Positions 52,375 through 61,104 are shown, counted from the stretch's first letter. The stretch is DNA of 64,000 nt from Chitinophagales bacterium (GCA_015655015.1 JAATFV010000036.1:22253-86252); one strand, 5' to 3'. The notes: generated from the sequence alone by a model not told the origin. Numbers and translations are program-made.

Positions 52375-53460
52375 ATGAACAAACAATATCTCCTAAAGAT
52401 CTCAGGACTGGCGGCGCTGACCCTGCTGCTCCTTTCCCCTGCCTTTGCCCAGGACCAACTGCAGGAGGCATATAAAGACACCTCCAGGGACAAAAGGAAT
52501 AATAATGATGAGATCATCATCAGGCCTAAGAATGATAAAAACGTTAAAGTCACCGTAGAAGTCCGGGATGGCCAGGTATTCGTCAATGGCAAGCCGGTCT
52601 CCGAATTTGATGATAACAACGTATCGGTGCGCAAAAAGAAAGTAATGAAAGGCGATGCCTTCTATTTTTCAGGCCCCGGTGAGGGGGAAGATCCGGGCGA
52701 GTTCAAAGAATTCGGAGCTCCCGGCGCTATTAATATAACTCCGGGCTCCCCTTTTCGCAATCACAGCGGCGTCTTTAGCGTGGAGTCCCCCAACGGGGCC
52801 TTTTTGGGAGTGACATCGGAAAAACCGGAGAAAGAAGGAACAGGCGCCGAGATCAAACAGATCTCCCCCGGCAGCGCAGCAGCGAAAGCCGGTCTTCAGG
52901 CAGGGGACCTGATCACAAAGGTGGACGAAATAAAGATAGAGGATCCGGCGGCTCTTTCAGCAGCCATTCATAAGTACAAACCCCAGGACAAGGTCACCCT
53001 TACTTACATAAGGGACGGGAAAGAAACGAAGGCAACGGCCGTACTGGGCAAATCCATGCAGCTCAACCGGGTATATAATTTCAACTATGATGCTCCCCGG
53101 ATGAAAGCTTATCAATATAAGGGATTGATGCCGCCGCCGCCGGGAGCGGAAGGGTATCCTGGTTTCTCCTGGGGAGGTGAAAAGCCAAGATTGGGCATCA
53201 AGGCGCAGGATACCGAAGACGGTAAAGGAGTGAAAGTATTGGAAGTCGGGGATGAATCCACCGCGGAAAAGGCAGGGATCAGGGAAGGGGATATCATTAC
53301 CAGCTTTGACGGAAAAGAAGTGAACAGCGCCGTAACACTGGCTGAGCTGGCAAGGGATGGCAAAGACAAAACCAGCATAAAGGTCGGTCTGATCCGGGAA
53401 GGAAAGGCCCGGGAAATTGAAGTGAAGATCCCGAAGAAGCTGAAGACGGCGAACTTGTAG
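52375..53460 (+). CDS. Secreted double-PDZ protein
   Basis: 361 aa. A signal peptide (LAALTLLLLSPAFAQ) is followed by a charged, low-complexity stretch and two PDZ domains. PDZ1 is about residues 143-220 (FLGVTSEKPEKEGTGAEIKQISPGSAAAKAGLQAGDLIT), PDZ2 about 270-350 (LGIKAQDTEDGKGVKVLEVGDESTAEKAGIREGDIIT). No protease domain, so unlike DegP it probably only binds peptides in the periplasm. A hairpin-rich 3' region follows. Confidence 0.85.
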   Translation: MNKQYLLKISGLAALTLLLLSPAFAQDQLQEAYKDTSRDKRNNNDEIIIRPKNDKNVKVTVEVRDGQVFVNGKPVSEFDDNNVSVRKKKVMKGDAFYFSGPGEGEDPGEFKEFGAPGAINITPGSPFRNHSGVFSVESPNGAFLGVTSEKPEKEGTGAEIKQISPGSAAAKAGLQAGDLITKVDEIKIEDPAALSAAIHKYKPQDKVTLTYIRDGKETKATAVLGKSMQLNRVYNFNYDAPRMKAYQYKGLMPPPPGAEGYPGFSWGGEKPRLGIKAQDTEDGKGVKVLEVGDESTAEKAGIREGDIITSFDGKEVNSAVTLAELARDGKDKTSIKVGLIREGKAREIEVKIPKKLKTANL

Positions 53461-53478
53461 GGAGACCACGGGTCTCCC
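53460..53478 (+). terminator. GC-rich hairpin at the end of the double-PDZ gene
   Basis: GGGAGACC pairs with GGTCTCCC around ACG. It begins at the last base of the stop codon. Not followed by T-tract, so the terminator is probably one of the later hairpins. Confidence 0.5.
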
Positions 53479-53506
53479 GCCCGAAGGGCAATCATTAGAC
53501 TCGATA

Positions 53507-53528
53507 CAAAAAATGCCGGCATTTTTTG
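53507..53528. terminator. 22-bp palindrome with flanking A and T tracts
   Basis: CAAAAAATGCC followed at once by its exact complement. A six-T tract ends the + strand copy and a matching one the - strand copy, so it can act in both directions. Confidence 0.7.
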
Positions 53529-53540
53529 CGGCGCTAATAA

Positions 53541-53576
53541 GATAAGGGCCTCCCGCCAAGCAGGGAGGCCCTTATT
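53541..53576 (+). terminator. Hairpin before gatB
   Basis: A 13-bp stem (ATAAGGGCCTCCC with GGGAGGCCCTTAT) around an 8-base loop. It is a strong but T-poor stem and may be a second terminator or an mRNA-stabilising hairpin. Confidence 0.6.
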
Positions 53577-53628
53577 GATATTATCGGCCCGTTCATCAAA
53601 AGGGCCGGGAAATGCGCAGTGAATATGG

Positions 53629-53636
53629 TATTTTTG
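53629..53636 (+). promoter_or_regulatory. -7 box of gatB
   Basis: TATTTTTG matches TAnnTTTG, 28 bp before the gatB ATG. No convincing -33 TTTG. Confidence 0.45.
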
Positions 53637-53664
53637 CCCCTGGCAAACAAGGGAAATAAGACAA

Positions 53665-55116
53665 ATGACAATCGATTATGACGCATACGAAATAGTAGTC
53701 GGCCTGGAGGTGCACGCGCAATTACTGACGCAGACAAAATTGTTCTGCGGGGATAGCGCCGGCTTCGGGGGGGAGCCCAATACCCATGTGAGCCCTGTCA
53801 CGCTGGGACACCCCGGATCGCTGCCTAAGCTGAACAGAAAGGCGATAGAATACGCCATTAAAATGGGACTGGCCTGCCACTCGGAGATAGAGCGGAATAA
53901 CTATTTCGCCCGGAAGAACTATTTCTATCCCGATCTGCCAAAAGGGTACCAGATCTCCCAGCATACCACCCCGATCTGCAAGGGTGGAAAAGTAAAGATC
54001 CGGACGTCCACCGGGGATAAAGATGTCCAGCTTAACCGGATCCACCTGGAAGAGGACGCGGGGAAAAGCCTGCACGAGGTTGATCCTGCCAACACTTCCA
54101 TGGACTACAACAGGGCTGGAGTACCCCTGATCGAGATTGTAACGGAACCGGATCTGTGCAGTGCCGACGAAGCCTATGCTTACCTGACAGAATTACGGAA
54201 AATGCTCCGGTACCTGGATGTCTGTGATGGAAATATGGAAGAAGGGAGCATGCGCTGCGATGCGAATATCTCCATTCGAAAAAAAGGAGTAACGACGCTG
54301 GGAACGAAAGTGGAGGTGAAGAACCTGAATTCCATCCGGAATGTAAAGCGGGCCATTGAATACGAGGCCAAACGGATGATAGAGCTTGTGGAACAGGGAA
54401 TAGCCATTCAACAACAGACCCGCAGCTTCGATGCGACCGATGGCACTACGTTTGCCCTTCGCAGCAAGGAAGAGGCGAACGACTACCGCTATTTTGCAGA
54501 CCCCGATCTTCCTCCCTTCCAGGTGACGGATGCCTTCCTGGAAAAGATCAGGGCCGCTATCCCTCCCATGCCCGAAGAGCTGGTGGCAAAATATACCAGG
54601 GATCTGCAATTGCCGGAATATGACGCAAGGGTGATCTGTGATGATAAAGAGACCTCCGGCTATTTTGAAGAGCTGATAAAAGTGACGGCTAACTATAAAG
54701 GGGCTGCCAACTGGCTGTTAGGCCCGGTAAAATCTGCGTTGAACGAACAGGGGCTCGATATGAAAGATTTCCCGGTGACTCCTGCCTCGCTGGCCCGGCT
54801 GATGTTATTGGTAGAAGAGGGCCAGCTGAATTTTTCCATCGCCTCCTCCAGGATCTTTCCGGCATTGATCAAAGATCCGACCCGGGAGCCCCTGGAGATA
54901 GCCCTTGCCATGAATCTTTTGCAAAGCTCGGACACCAGTGAGGTTGCCGCCTGGGTGGAAGAGGCCCTGGCAAAGATGCCCGATAAAGTGACGGAATACA
55001 GGAAAGGGAAAAAAGGGCTGATCGGCTTATTTGTAGGGGAAGTGAAAAAAATATCCAAAGGCAAGGCCGATCCCAAAATAACCAATCAGCTATTGCTTGA
55101 GAAGCTGGAGAGTTGA
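53665..55116 (+). CDS. gatB: Aspartyl/glutamyl-tRNA amidotransferase subunit B
   Basis: 483 aa. YEIVVGLEVHAQLLTQTKLFCGD, GALPxLN-like GSLPKLNRKAIEYAIKMGLA, FARKNYFYPDLPKGYQISQ and MRCDANISIR are the GatB core. The C-terminal YqeY-like tail is present to LLLEKLES. With GatA and GatC it converts Glu-tRNA-Gln or Asp-tRNA-Asn. gatA and gatC are not in the window. Confidence 0.95.
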   Translation: MTIDYDAYEIVVGLEVHAQLLTQTKLFCGDSAGFGGEPNTHVSPVTLGHPGSLPKLNRKAIEYAIKMGLACHSEIERNNYFARKNYFYPDLPKGYQISQHTTPICKGGKVKIRTSTGDKDVQLNRIHLEEDAGKSLHEVDPANTSMDYNRAGVPLIEIVTEPDLCSADEAYAYLTELRKMLRYLDVCDGNMEEGSMRCDANISIRKKGVTTLGTKVEVKNLNSIRNVKRAIEYEAKRMIELVEQGIAIQQQTRSFDATDGTTFALRSKEEANDYRYFADPDLPPFQVTDAFLEKIRAAIPPMPEELVAKYTRDLQLPEYDARVICDDKETSGYFEELIKVTANYKGAANWLLGPVKSALNEQGLDMKDFPVTPASLARLMLLVEEGQLNFSIASSRIFPALIKDPTREPLEIALAMNLLQSSDTSEVAAWVEEALAKMPDKVTEYRKGKKGLIGLFVGEVKKISKGKADPKITNQLLLEKLES

Positions 55117-55149
55117 TAAAAGGAAATTAAAATAAGAAATCGGATAAAT

Positions 55150-56382
55150 ATGATAAAGAGAGCTTTGTTTTCGTCTACCCTGAAGATTTCGTCTACCCTG
55201 AAGAGCTGGAGCGTAATGGGCCTGTCCCTGATCTTAGTGTACTCCTGTCATGAAAAAAAGAAAGGGAGCTTTACCGTTACCGGCACCTATAAGAATGCCG
55301 ATAAGCTGGCTCTTATGGAAGGCCCTGTTTCAAAAGCCTTTTTACTGGAGGTTCCATACGGGAAAGATCAATCGCCTGTTGTGCTGGACTCCATAAAGCT
55401 CTCAGGGAGCAACGGCAGCTTCAGCCTGTCCGGGGCTGCCAAATCACAGGAAGTGTATGAATTGGTATTTGGAAATAATGCCCTTGCCATACCTCTTGTA
55501 AATGATGCATCGGAGGTTAAGGTAAGTGTCGACCTGGGAAAAAAGGATGACTTTTACGATGTGAACGGCTCAGAGGCTTCCGGTCAGCTAAAAGACCTGA
55601 TCACCATTTTTGGGAAAAAGAATTTTGAGGTGGAAAAGAGCATGGGTGAGCTGGATAGCCTGAAACAAGCCAATTCTCCGGACAGTGTCCTGATAGTCGC
55701 CACAACGAAAAAGAACAATGCCATACAGGATCTGAATACTTATCTCAAACAGTTTATCAATACGAATGGGAATGCTACCGTTTGCGCCCTGGCTCTGAGC
55801 TGGTCTTCCCGCAGTTTTACCAGGGCTGATTTCGAGAAGTCCCTGAATGATCTGATAAAGAAATATCCCGATAATGGAGTATTGCTGGGACTGAAACAGA
55901 ATTACGAACAGCAGCTGGCGCAGATGGCCGATAAGCAGCAACAGCAAAAGGAAGGCTCCTGGGTGGGCAAACAGGCTCCCGAGATGGCCCTGCCGGATGC
56001 GGACGGCAAAAATATTTCCCTGGCTTCCTACAAGGGAAAATATTTGCTGGTCGATTTCTGGGCCAGCTGGTGTGGTCCCTGCCGCGCGGAGAATCCGAAT
56101 GTTGTCAAAGCCTATAGCGAGTTTAAGAATAAGAACTTCGCCATATTGGGCGTTTCCCTGGATAAAGAGAAAGATGCCTGGCAACAGGCTATAAAGGCTG
56201 ATAAGCTGGAATGGGCGCATGTAAGCGACCTCAAATTCTGGAACAGCAAAGCCGTTGATATCTTTAAATTTGAAGGAATCCCCTTTAATGTATTGATCGA
56301 CCCGCAAGGGAAGATCATCGGGGAAAGCCTCCGGGGCGAAGAGCTGGAGAGTAAATTGAAGGAAGTTCTGACAAAAAATTAG
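55150..56382 (+). CDS. TlpA-like thioredoxin lipoprotein with DUF4369-type N-terminus
   Basis: 410 aa. The signal region ends at a lipobox (LVYSCH), so it is probably a lipoprotein. A DUF4369-like beta domain (about 40-130) and a helical middle part precede a thioredoxin domain starting near 270: GKQAPEMALPDADGKNISL, VDFWASWCGPCRAENP (WCGPC redox pair), GIPFNVLIDPQGKIIG (cis-Pro). It reduces periplasmic disulphides, perhaps in cytochrome c maturation. An 18-bp tandem duplication lies at its start. Confidence 0.88.
   Translation: MIKRALFSSTLKISSTLKSWSVMGLSLILVYSCHEKKKGSFTVTGTYKNADKLALMEGPVSKAFLLEVPYGKDQSPVVLDSIKLSGSNGSFSLSGAAKSQEVYELVFGNNALAIPLVNDASEVKVSVDLGKKDDFYDVNGSEASGQLKDLITIFGKKNFEVEKSMGELDSLKQANSPDSVLIVATTKKNNAIQDLNTYLKQFINTNGNATVCALALSWSSRSFTRADFEKSLNDLIKKYPDNGVLLGLKQNYEQQLAQMADKQQQQKEGSWVGKQAPEMALPDADGKNISLASYKGKYLLVDFWASWCGPCRAENPNVVKAYSEFKNKNFAILGVSLDKEKDAWQQAIKADKLEWAHVSDLKFWNSKAVDIFKFEGIPFNVLIDPQGKIIGESLRGEELESKLKEVLTKN
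55171..55206 (+). repeat. 18-bp tandem duplication in a signal sequence
   Basis: Two units starting TCGTCTACCCTGAAGA (55171 and 55189), differing only at their last two bases, encode SSTLKI and SSTLKS in the n-region before the hydrophobic core. Confidence 0.9.
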
Positions 56383-56400
56383 TTAATAATCAAGCTATTA

Positions 56401-56443
56401 CAAATTAAAAATCCGGCCGCTTAGCGGCCGGATTTTTAATTTG
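56401..56443. terminator. Bidirectional terminator, 20-bp perfect stem
   Basis: CAAATTAAAAATCCGGCCGC pairs base for base with the reverse complement around the loop TTA. Both arms are A/T-rich at the outside and GC-rich at the tip. It ends the TlpA-like gene on + and the tRNA on -. Confidence 0.9.
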
Positions 56444-56444
56444 G

Positions 56445-56519
56445 TGGTGGTCCCGTCCAGAATCGAACTGGAATCCAGGGCTTCGGAGACCCTTATACTA
56501 TCCATTGTACTACAGGACC
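56445..56519 (-). tRNA. tRNA-Arg (anticodon CCG)
   Basis: On the minus strand the acceptor stem GGTCCTG pairs with CGGGACC. The anticodon stem AGGGT/GCCCT encloses CTCCGAA, giving anticodon CCG for the codon CGG. The T-arm TCCAG-TTCGATT-CTGGA is complete. CCA is encoded (56445-56447). Confidence 0.93.
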
Positions 56520-56556
56520 GAACCGCCAGACATTGGCGGAGTGTCTATTGGGGCAG

Positions 56557-56564
56557 CAAAACTA
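56557..56564 (-). promoter_or_regulatory. -7 box of the tRNA-Arg gene
   Basis: TAGTTTTG on the minus strand matches TAnnTTTG. A hairpin (CCGCCA/TGGCGG, 56523-56539) lies between it and the mature tRNA, perhaps part of the 5' leader. Confidence 0.5.
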
Positions 56565-56620
56565 CTTAATTTTATTTAAATGAAGGATCGTAGAAATGGA
56601 TTTGTTGCATAGTTTCCGTT

Positions 56621-57199
56621 CTATTTCAGCAGTTCCCTGAAATTACTGCTGAATATCTTGACGGCAATGGCCAGTAAGATGACGCCAAAAAATTTACGTA
56701 TGGCGATCATACCCGCCTGTCCCAGAATTTTTTCGATGTTATCCAGGGATTTAAGGACGATGAAGATGATGAGGAGATTGATCAAAATGGCCAGCAGAAC
56801 AGTCGTCGTCTCAAAATTCGCTTTCAGGGACATGATAGTGGTGAGGGTGCCTGATCCGGCTATCAGCGGGAAGGCAATGGGAACCAGTACGCTGGCCTTT
56901 GTATCGGGCTCACTTTTAAAGAATTCTACTCCCAGCACCATTTCCAGCCCTAAAATAAAGATCACGATAGAGCCTCCGACGGCAAAAGAGCGCTTGTCAA
57001 CTCCCAGCATCTGCAGGAGCCTTTCCCCGGCAAAAAGGAACAGGACCATCAGGAGCCCGGAGATCAGGGTAGCCTTCCCCTCGTGCAGGCCGCCCAGCTT
57101 TTTTTTGAGCGCATGCAGCAACGGAATGCTGCCGACTATATCGATCACGGCAAATAAGGTGAAAGTCACCGTGAGCAATTGGTTCAGGTCTTGCTGCAT
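56621..57199 (-). CDS. MarC family integral membrane protein
   Basis: 192 aa with six hydrophobic segments, matching MarC: FTLFAVIDIVGSIPLLHALKK at the start and VPIAFPLIAGSGTLTTIMSL (the conserved P-L-x-A-G-G-A-like stretch) in the middle. The family's transport role is unproven. The start lies 35 bp before the cobalamin operon's last gene on the same strand. Confidence 0.85.
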   Translation of the reverse strand: MQQDLNQLLTVTFTLFAVIDIVGSIPLLHALKKKLGGLHEGKATLISGLLMVLFLFAGERLLQMLGVDKRSFAVGGSIVIFILGLEMVLGVEFFKSEPDTKASVLVPIAFPLIAGSGTLTTIMSLKANFETTTVLLAILINLLIIFIVLKSLDNIEKILGQAGMIAIRKFFGVILLAIAVKIFSSNFRELLK

Positions 57200-57234
57200 A
57201 CGCTTGGGCTTTTGGCAAAGGTAGCCAAACGCCT

Positions 57235-57912
57235 TTAATAGAAACTGCGGGGTTTGTGCTGCTCTTTCTCCTCCGGAGCCCGGTTGGAAAGGATCTCATA
57301 TTGTAGGGGCTCTCCGGAAAGACGGATCACACATCCATAGTGCAGGGCGAATACCTTAAAACTATCGATCAGCGGAGTAGCTGTGATATAAGAAAGGATG
57401 CTTCGGATAACGCCTCCATGGGCAACGATGGCTATGGGGCCTGCTCCGCCCGGACCCACGGGACCGTTCATGCCGACACCTGTTCCGGCTGTTATGCCAG
57501 TATCCGGCCTTACCTTTATCCCCAGTATCCAGTTGAAACAGCTGGTCACCCTTTCGTGCAGGTCAAGATAACTTTCCCCGCCCGGGATACGCACATTTAC
57601 AAAATCTTTCATCCAGGGATCGACCGCTTCTTTGGGCAATTCATCCCAGCCTTTCATTTCCCACTCGCCGCAATGGATCTCCATCAGCTCATTATAGAGA
57701 TCTACAGAATGATCCGGGAACAAATGACCGGCCAGCCGGCTGCATCGCTGCAGGGGGCTGCTGTGGACAGATCCCATGTTTTCGGGCAGATATTGCCGGA
57801 TAACAGCCGCTTCCGCATGAAAGCTGTCTGTTATATCCAGGTCTGTTTGCCCGTAGCAGATCCCTTTCGCGACCAGGGGAGTTGTATGGCGTATCAGATA
57901 GATCTCTTTCAT
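57235..57912 (-). CDS. cobC: Histidine phosphatase, CobC-like alpha-ribazole phosphatase
   Basis: 225 aa from the ATG at 57912; the frame is open to 58068 but that part overlaps cobS. YLIRHTTPLVAKGICYGQTDLDIT carries the RH motif, MEIHCGEWEMKGWDEL the acid site, and VAHGGVIRS the second His. ICYGQTDLD is typical of CobC. It removes the 5'-phosphate from alpha-ribazole-P or the B12 phosphate. An unusual Gly/Pro/Thr-rich insert (TGITAGTGVGMNGPVGPG) lies before the second His. The surrounding operon supports the cobalamin role. Confidence 0.8.
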   Translation of the reverse strand: MKEIYLIRHTTPLVAKGICYGQTDLDITDSFHAEAAVIRQYLPENMGSVHSSPLQRCSRLAGHLFPDHSVDLYNELMEIHCGEWEMKGWDELPKEAVDPWMKDFVNVRIPGGESYLDLHERVTSCFNWILGIKVRPDTGITAGTGVGMNGPVGPGGAGPIAIVAHGGVIRSILSYITATPLIDSFKVFALHYGCVIRLSGEPLQYEILSNRAPEEKEQHKPRSFY

Positions 57913-57968
57913 ATAATGATGCCGGAGGCATTTTGTCCGGGGACCTGCATTAGCCCTCTTCCGGCAAA

Positions 57969-58778
57969 TTACATATACCTCCGGATTATCACAAATCCCA
58001 GGTAAACGATCAGTTCGGTCACCTGCTGAATGGCGCCCAGGCAATCTCCCGTATACCCGCCGATCCACTTCTTAAAATAATTGGCCAATGCATAGGTGGT
58101 ATAGAGTACGGGGATGACCACCAATAAGAAAGGCCAGGGCAAAAATACAAAAGGGGCGAATGCCGCCAGCATTGCCAGTATCAGCTCTGCGGGCGTTAAT
58201 TTTTTGCTGGTGACGGGTTTGGACTTGCTGTGATCCTGATCGGTCACATTCTCCCTCCATTGAATGACGAATACAGGCATGAGCCTGCTCAGGCTATGCG
58301 CTCCGATCAACGCCAGGACGAAATAACGGTAGTTGTAAAAAATAAAGGGGGCCGGATGGGCCGGCTCCGGTATGAAAGACACAAGCTCTTTCAGCAAAAG
58401 GAATTTACTGCCCAATATCACCAGCAGGCCGATCGCTCCAAAAGCGCCGATCCGGCTGTCCTTCATGATCAGCAGGATCTTTTCTTTGGTCCAGCCGCCG
58501 CCGAAGCCGTCGCATACATCTGCGAAACCGTCTTCATGAAAAGCTCCCGTGGTGAGAAGACCGGCGATCATCGAGGAAAGGATGCCGATGTCGGTGGAGA
58601 CAAATTCAGAGAAGACGAGGAACACCAGCGAAGAAATGCCGCCGACGATCCATCCTACTACCGGAAAATATTTAGGAGACTTTTGCAGGTATACAGGGTT
58701 ATGATCTGTGGTAGCGGGAACACGGATCCTTGTAAAATACATGATCGCTGCCAAAAAGATCTTCCACTCTTTTTTCAT
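57969..58778 (-). CDS. cobS: Adenosylcobinamide-GDP ribazoletransferase
   Basis: 269 aa with about six transmembrane segments. YFTRIRVPATTDHN, YFPVVGWIVGGISSL, TGAFHEDGFADVCDGFGGGWTKEKILLIMKDSRIGAFG is the CobS/CobV signature with its aspartates. YTGDCLGAIQQVTELIVYLGF ends the family pattern. It joins adenosylcobinamide-GDP with alpha-ribazole to form adenosylcobalamin, in the inner membrane. Confidence 0.95.
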   Translation of the reverse strand: MKKEWKIFLAAIMYFTRIRVPATTDHNPVYLQKSPKYFPVVGWIVGGISSLVFLVFSEFVSTDIGILSSMIAGLLTTGAFHEDGFADVCDGFGGGWTKEKILLIMKDSRIGAFGAIGLLVILGSKFLLLKELVSFIPEPAHPAPFIFYNYRYFVLALIGAHSLSRLMPVFVIQWRENVTDQDHSKSKPVTSKKLTPAELILAMLAAFAPFVFLPWPFLLVVIPVLYTTYALANYFKKWIGGYTGDCLGAIQQVTELIVYLGFVIIRRYM

Positions 58779-58799
58779 AATGTATAGTTACGAATTCTT

Positions 58800-59852
58800 C
58801 TATTCCCGGCTCACCCCCGCCGATTCAAAAGAAGCCATTTCCCGTAAAAAGCTGACGGCGGATTGAACGAGAGGCAATACCATGGCGGCGCCCGTTCCTT
58901 CCCCTAATCGCATGCCCAGGTGTAACAGCGGGCGGGCGCCCAGGTATTGCAACATTTTCTCATGCCCCTGCTCCCCGCTCGTATGGGAGAAGATACAATG
59001 GTCCTGCACTTCCTTCCCCTGTTCTGATAGCCGCGCCAATAATAAGGCGGATGTTGTGATAAAACCGTCTACCAGGATGATCATATTCAATTCCGCCGCC
59101 TTCAGATAGGCGCCGGTCATCATGGCGATCTCAAAGCCCCCGACATGCTGCAGGATCGTCAGGGACGCGGGAGATGCCGCAACAGCCGGAAGATGCAGCC
59201 GGGAGACTTCCTGCAGCGTTGCTATTTTTCTTTCCAGCTGTTCATCATTCACGCCGGTGCCCCGGCCCACACAGTCTTCTACCGGGATGCCCGTGACAAA
59301 GCTCATGATCAGGGAGGCTGCGGACGTATTGCCGATCCCCATTTCTCCAAACCCGATACAATTACAGCCTTCCCGGGAAAGATCGGCTACGATCTTTCCC
59401 CCTGCCTCCATCGCCTGTAATGCTTCTTCACGGCTCATGGCATCCCCTTCCAGGTAATTCCGGGTGCCGTATCCGATCTTCGCGCGGATCAATTTTTGGG
59501 AAGAAGGCACTTCGGGAAAATCAAAATTCACCCCTGTATCCACTATGGTGAGTCCGATCTCCTGCTGACGGCAAAATACATTAATAGCGGCGCCGCCCGC
59601 CATAAAATTCAGGACCATCTGCGCCGTAACGGCCTGGGGATATGGATTCACGAGGCCGGTAGCCGCAATGCCATGATCTCCCGCAAAAACGACAATATGG
59701 GGATGATTGATCTGCGGGCGGACCGACCTTTGTATCAGACCCACCTGCAATGCTACTTCTTCCAATCGCCCCAAAGCGCCTAAAGGTTTGGTCTTATTGT
59801 CGATCTTATACTGCAATTCTTTGCGCAGGTCCATACCGGTCATTGTTGGCAT
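58800..59852 (-). CDS. cobT: Nicotinate-nucleotide--dimethylbenzimidazole phosphoribosyltransferase
   Basis: 350 aa. KTKPLGALGRLEEVALQVGLIQ, VFAGDHGIAATGLV with the AGDHG site, GEMGIGNTSAASLIMSF and GGFEIAMMTGAYLKAAE are CobT motifs; the C-terminus LGMRLGEGTGAAM carries the catalytic Glu. It makes alpha-ribazole-phosphate for the lower ligand. Ends 21 bp before the cobS start. Confidence 0.96.
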   Translation of the reverse strand: MPTMTGMDLRKELQYKIDNKTKPLGALGRLEEVALQVGLIQRSVRPQINHPHIVVFAGDHGIAATGLVNPYPQAVTAQMVLNFMAGGAAINVFCRQQEIGLTIVDTGVNFDFPEVPSSQKLIRAKIGYGTRNYLEGDAMSREEALQAMEAGGKIVADLSREGCNCIGFGEMGIGNTSAASLIMSFVTGIPVEDCVGRGTGVNDEQLERKIATLQEVSRLHLPAVAASPASLTILQHVGGFEIAMMTGAYLKAAELNMIILVDGFITTSALLLARLSEQGKEVQDHCIFSHTSGEQGHEKMLQYLGARPLLHLGMRLGEGTGAAMVLPLVQSAVSFLREMASFESAGVSRE

Positions 59853-59854
59853 AA

Positions 59855-60574
59855 CTATATTTTTATTGTTAGATCACAAAAATAAAATCCTGCCTTTGAA
59901 GCCTGATCCATCGGGCTCGCCGATGGGTTCCCGGGAGCCTTATATTCCCGGTAGACGAGCTCCCCTTTTTCAAAGGGGATAGGATATTTAAAAACCGGCC
60001 CTTCAAAAACAAAGGAATGATATTCTCCATTTTCTCCGCAAGGGTCTACATTCTCCGGAAGATCCCGGACAAAAGACTCATCGATGAGTCTTCCGCAATA
60101 ACTTTTATCCAGGAATTGCCCGTTTACACAGACGACGATAGCTTTAAACCCCTTTCCCAGGAACTCCCGCATCAGCTCAGCCGTTGGTATCTGCCATAAA
60201 GGGAATACACAGCGGACATCCTGACTTTGTAGTTTTTCTTCCCGGTAGCGCCGCAGGTCCTCCAGAAAAATATCGCCGAACAGGGCGTGGGTGCATCCTT
60301 TGTTTTTCAGAAAGGATACTTTTTCTATCGTGGCCTGTTCATATTCCTCCATGCCCGGCTGCTCCCCTAATTCAATGGTCTGTAAAGGGATGCCGATGGA
60401 GGCAGCCTGCGCTTCCAGCAGCTCCCGCCGCACGCCGTGCATGGAGATGCGGTTGTGAGAGGCATTGACGCTGGTCAGCAGGCTGTCCACTATATAACGC
60501 TTCATTTCCAGGACCCGGTGCAGGCAAAGAGAGGAGTCCTTACCGCCACTCCAGTTCATATATGCCCTGTTCAT
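59855..60574 (-). CDS. DUF71/COG2102 ATP pyrophosphatase (Dph6-like fold) in a B12 operon
   Basis: 239 aa. AYMNWSGGKDSSLCLHRVL is the PP-loop. HALFGDIFLEDLRRYRE and KAIVVCVNGQFLDKSYCGRLID are DUF71 motifs. In eukaryotes the family makes diphthamide, but bacteria lack that pathway; comparative genomics has linked a bacterial DUF71 group to B12 salvage. It lies between cobU and cobT and overlaps cobU by 4 bp, which supports that role. Reaction unknown. Confidence 0.8.
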   Translation of the reverse strand: MNRAYMNWSGGKDSSLCLHRVLEMKRYIVDSLLTSVNASHNRISMHGVRRELLEAQAASIGIPLQTIELGEQPGMEEYEQATIEKVSFLKNKGCTHALFGDIFLEDLRRYREEKLQSQDVRCVFPLWQIPTAELMREFLGKGFKAIVVCVNGQFLDKSYCGRLIDESFVRDLPENVDPCGENGEYHSFVFEGPVFKYPIPFEKGELVYREYKAPGNPSASPMDQASKAGFYFCDLTIKI

Positions 60575-61104
60575 GGGCGGAAGGGTTTGATCGGCACAGG
60601 AATACCGCTTACCATCAGGATCACCTTATCTGCCCTGGCCGCAATATATTGATTGACCCATCCCTGCAAATCCGTGAATTTTCTTCCGATCTCCGTCTCG
60701 GCATGGACCCCCATGCCGATCTCGTTGCTGATAATGATCAGGACAGCATTCTGCCGGAGTAATTCGTCTATTTCTTTCTTACAGGCTTCCAGGGAAGCCT
60801 CGATATCATTTTTCGTATCGATAAAAAAATTAGTGATCCAGAGCGTAACACAATCGATCACTGCTACTTTCCCCTGCAGGTCCAGCCGGCTGATATATTT
60901 CTCCTCTTCGATAGACGACCAGCGATGATCCCTTTCCTGCTGGTGACGGCGGATCCTCTCCTGGAAATTGTCGTCCCATTTTCGGGCTGTCGCCACATAA
61001 ACAGGGTTGGCGCTCCATTGAAGCGCCAACTCCTGTGCATGCCTGCTCTTACCGCTCCGGGCGCCCCCGGTGATAAAGATGGTCTCTTTCTTATTTTCCT
61101 CCAT
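60571..61104 (-). CDS. cobU: Adenosylcobinamide kinase / adenosylcobinamide-phosphate guanylyltransferase
   Basis: 177 aa. FITGGARSGKSRHAQ is the P-loop, ATARKWDDNFQERIRRHQQERDHRW carries the guanylylated His region, and VIIISNEIGMGVHAETEIGRKFTDLQG ends the family signature. It phosphorylates adenosylcobinamide and then adds GMP. Overlaps DUF71 by 4 bp and the CWC gene by 14 bp. Confidence 0.95.
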   Translation of the reverse strand: MEENKKETIFITGGARSGKSRHAQELALQWSANPVYVATARKWDDNFQERIRRHQQERDHRWSSIEEEKYISRLDLQGKVAVIDCVTLWITNFFIDTKNDIEASLEACKKEIDELLRQNAVLIIISNEIGMGVHAETEIGRKFTDLQGWVNQYIAARADKVILMVSGIPVPIKPFRP

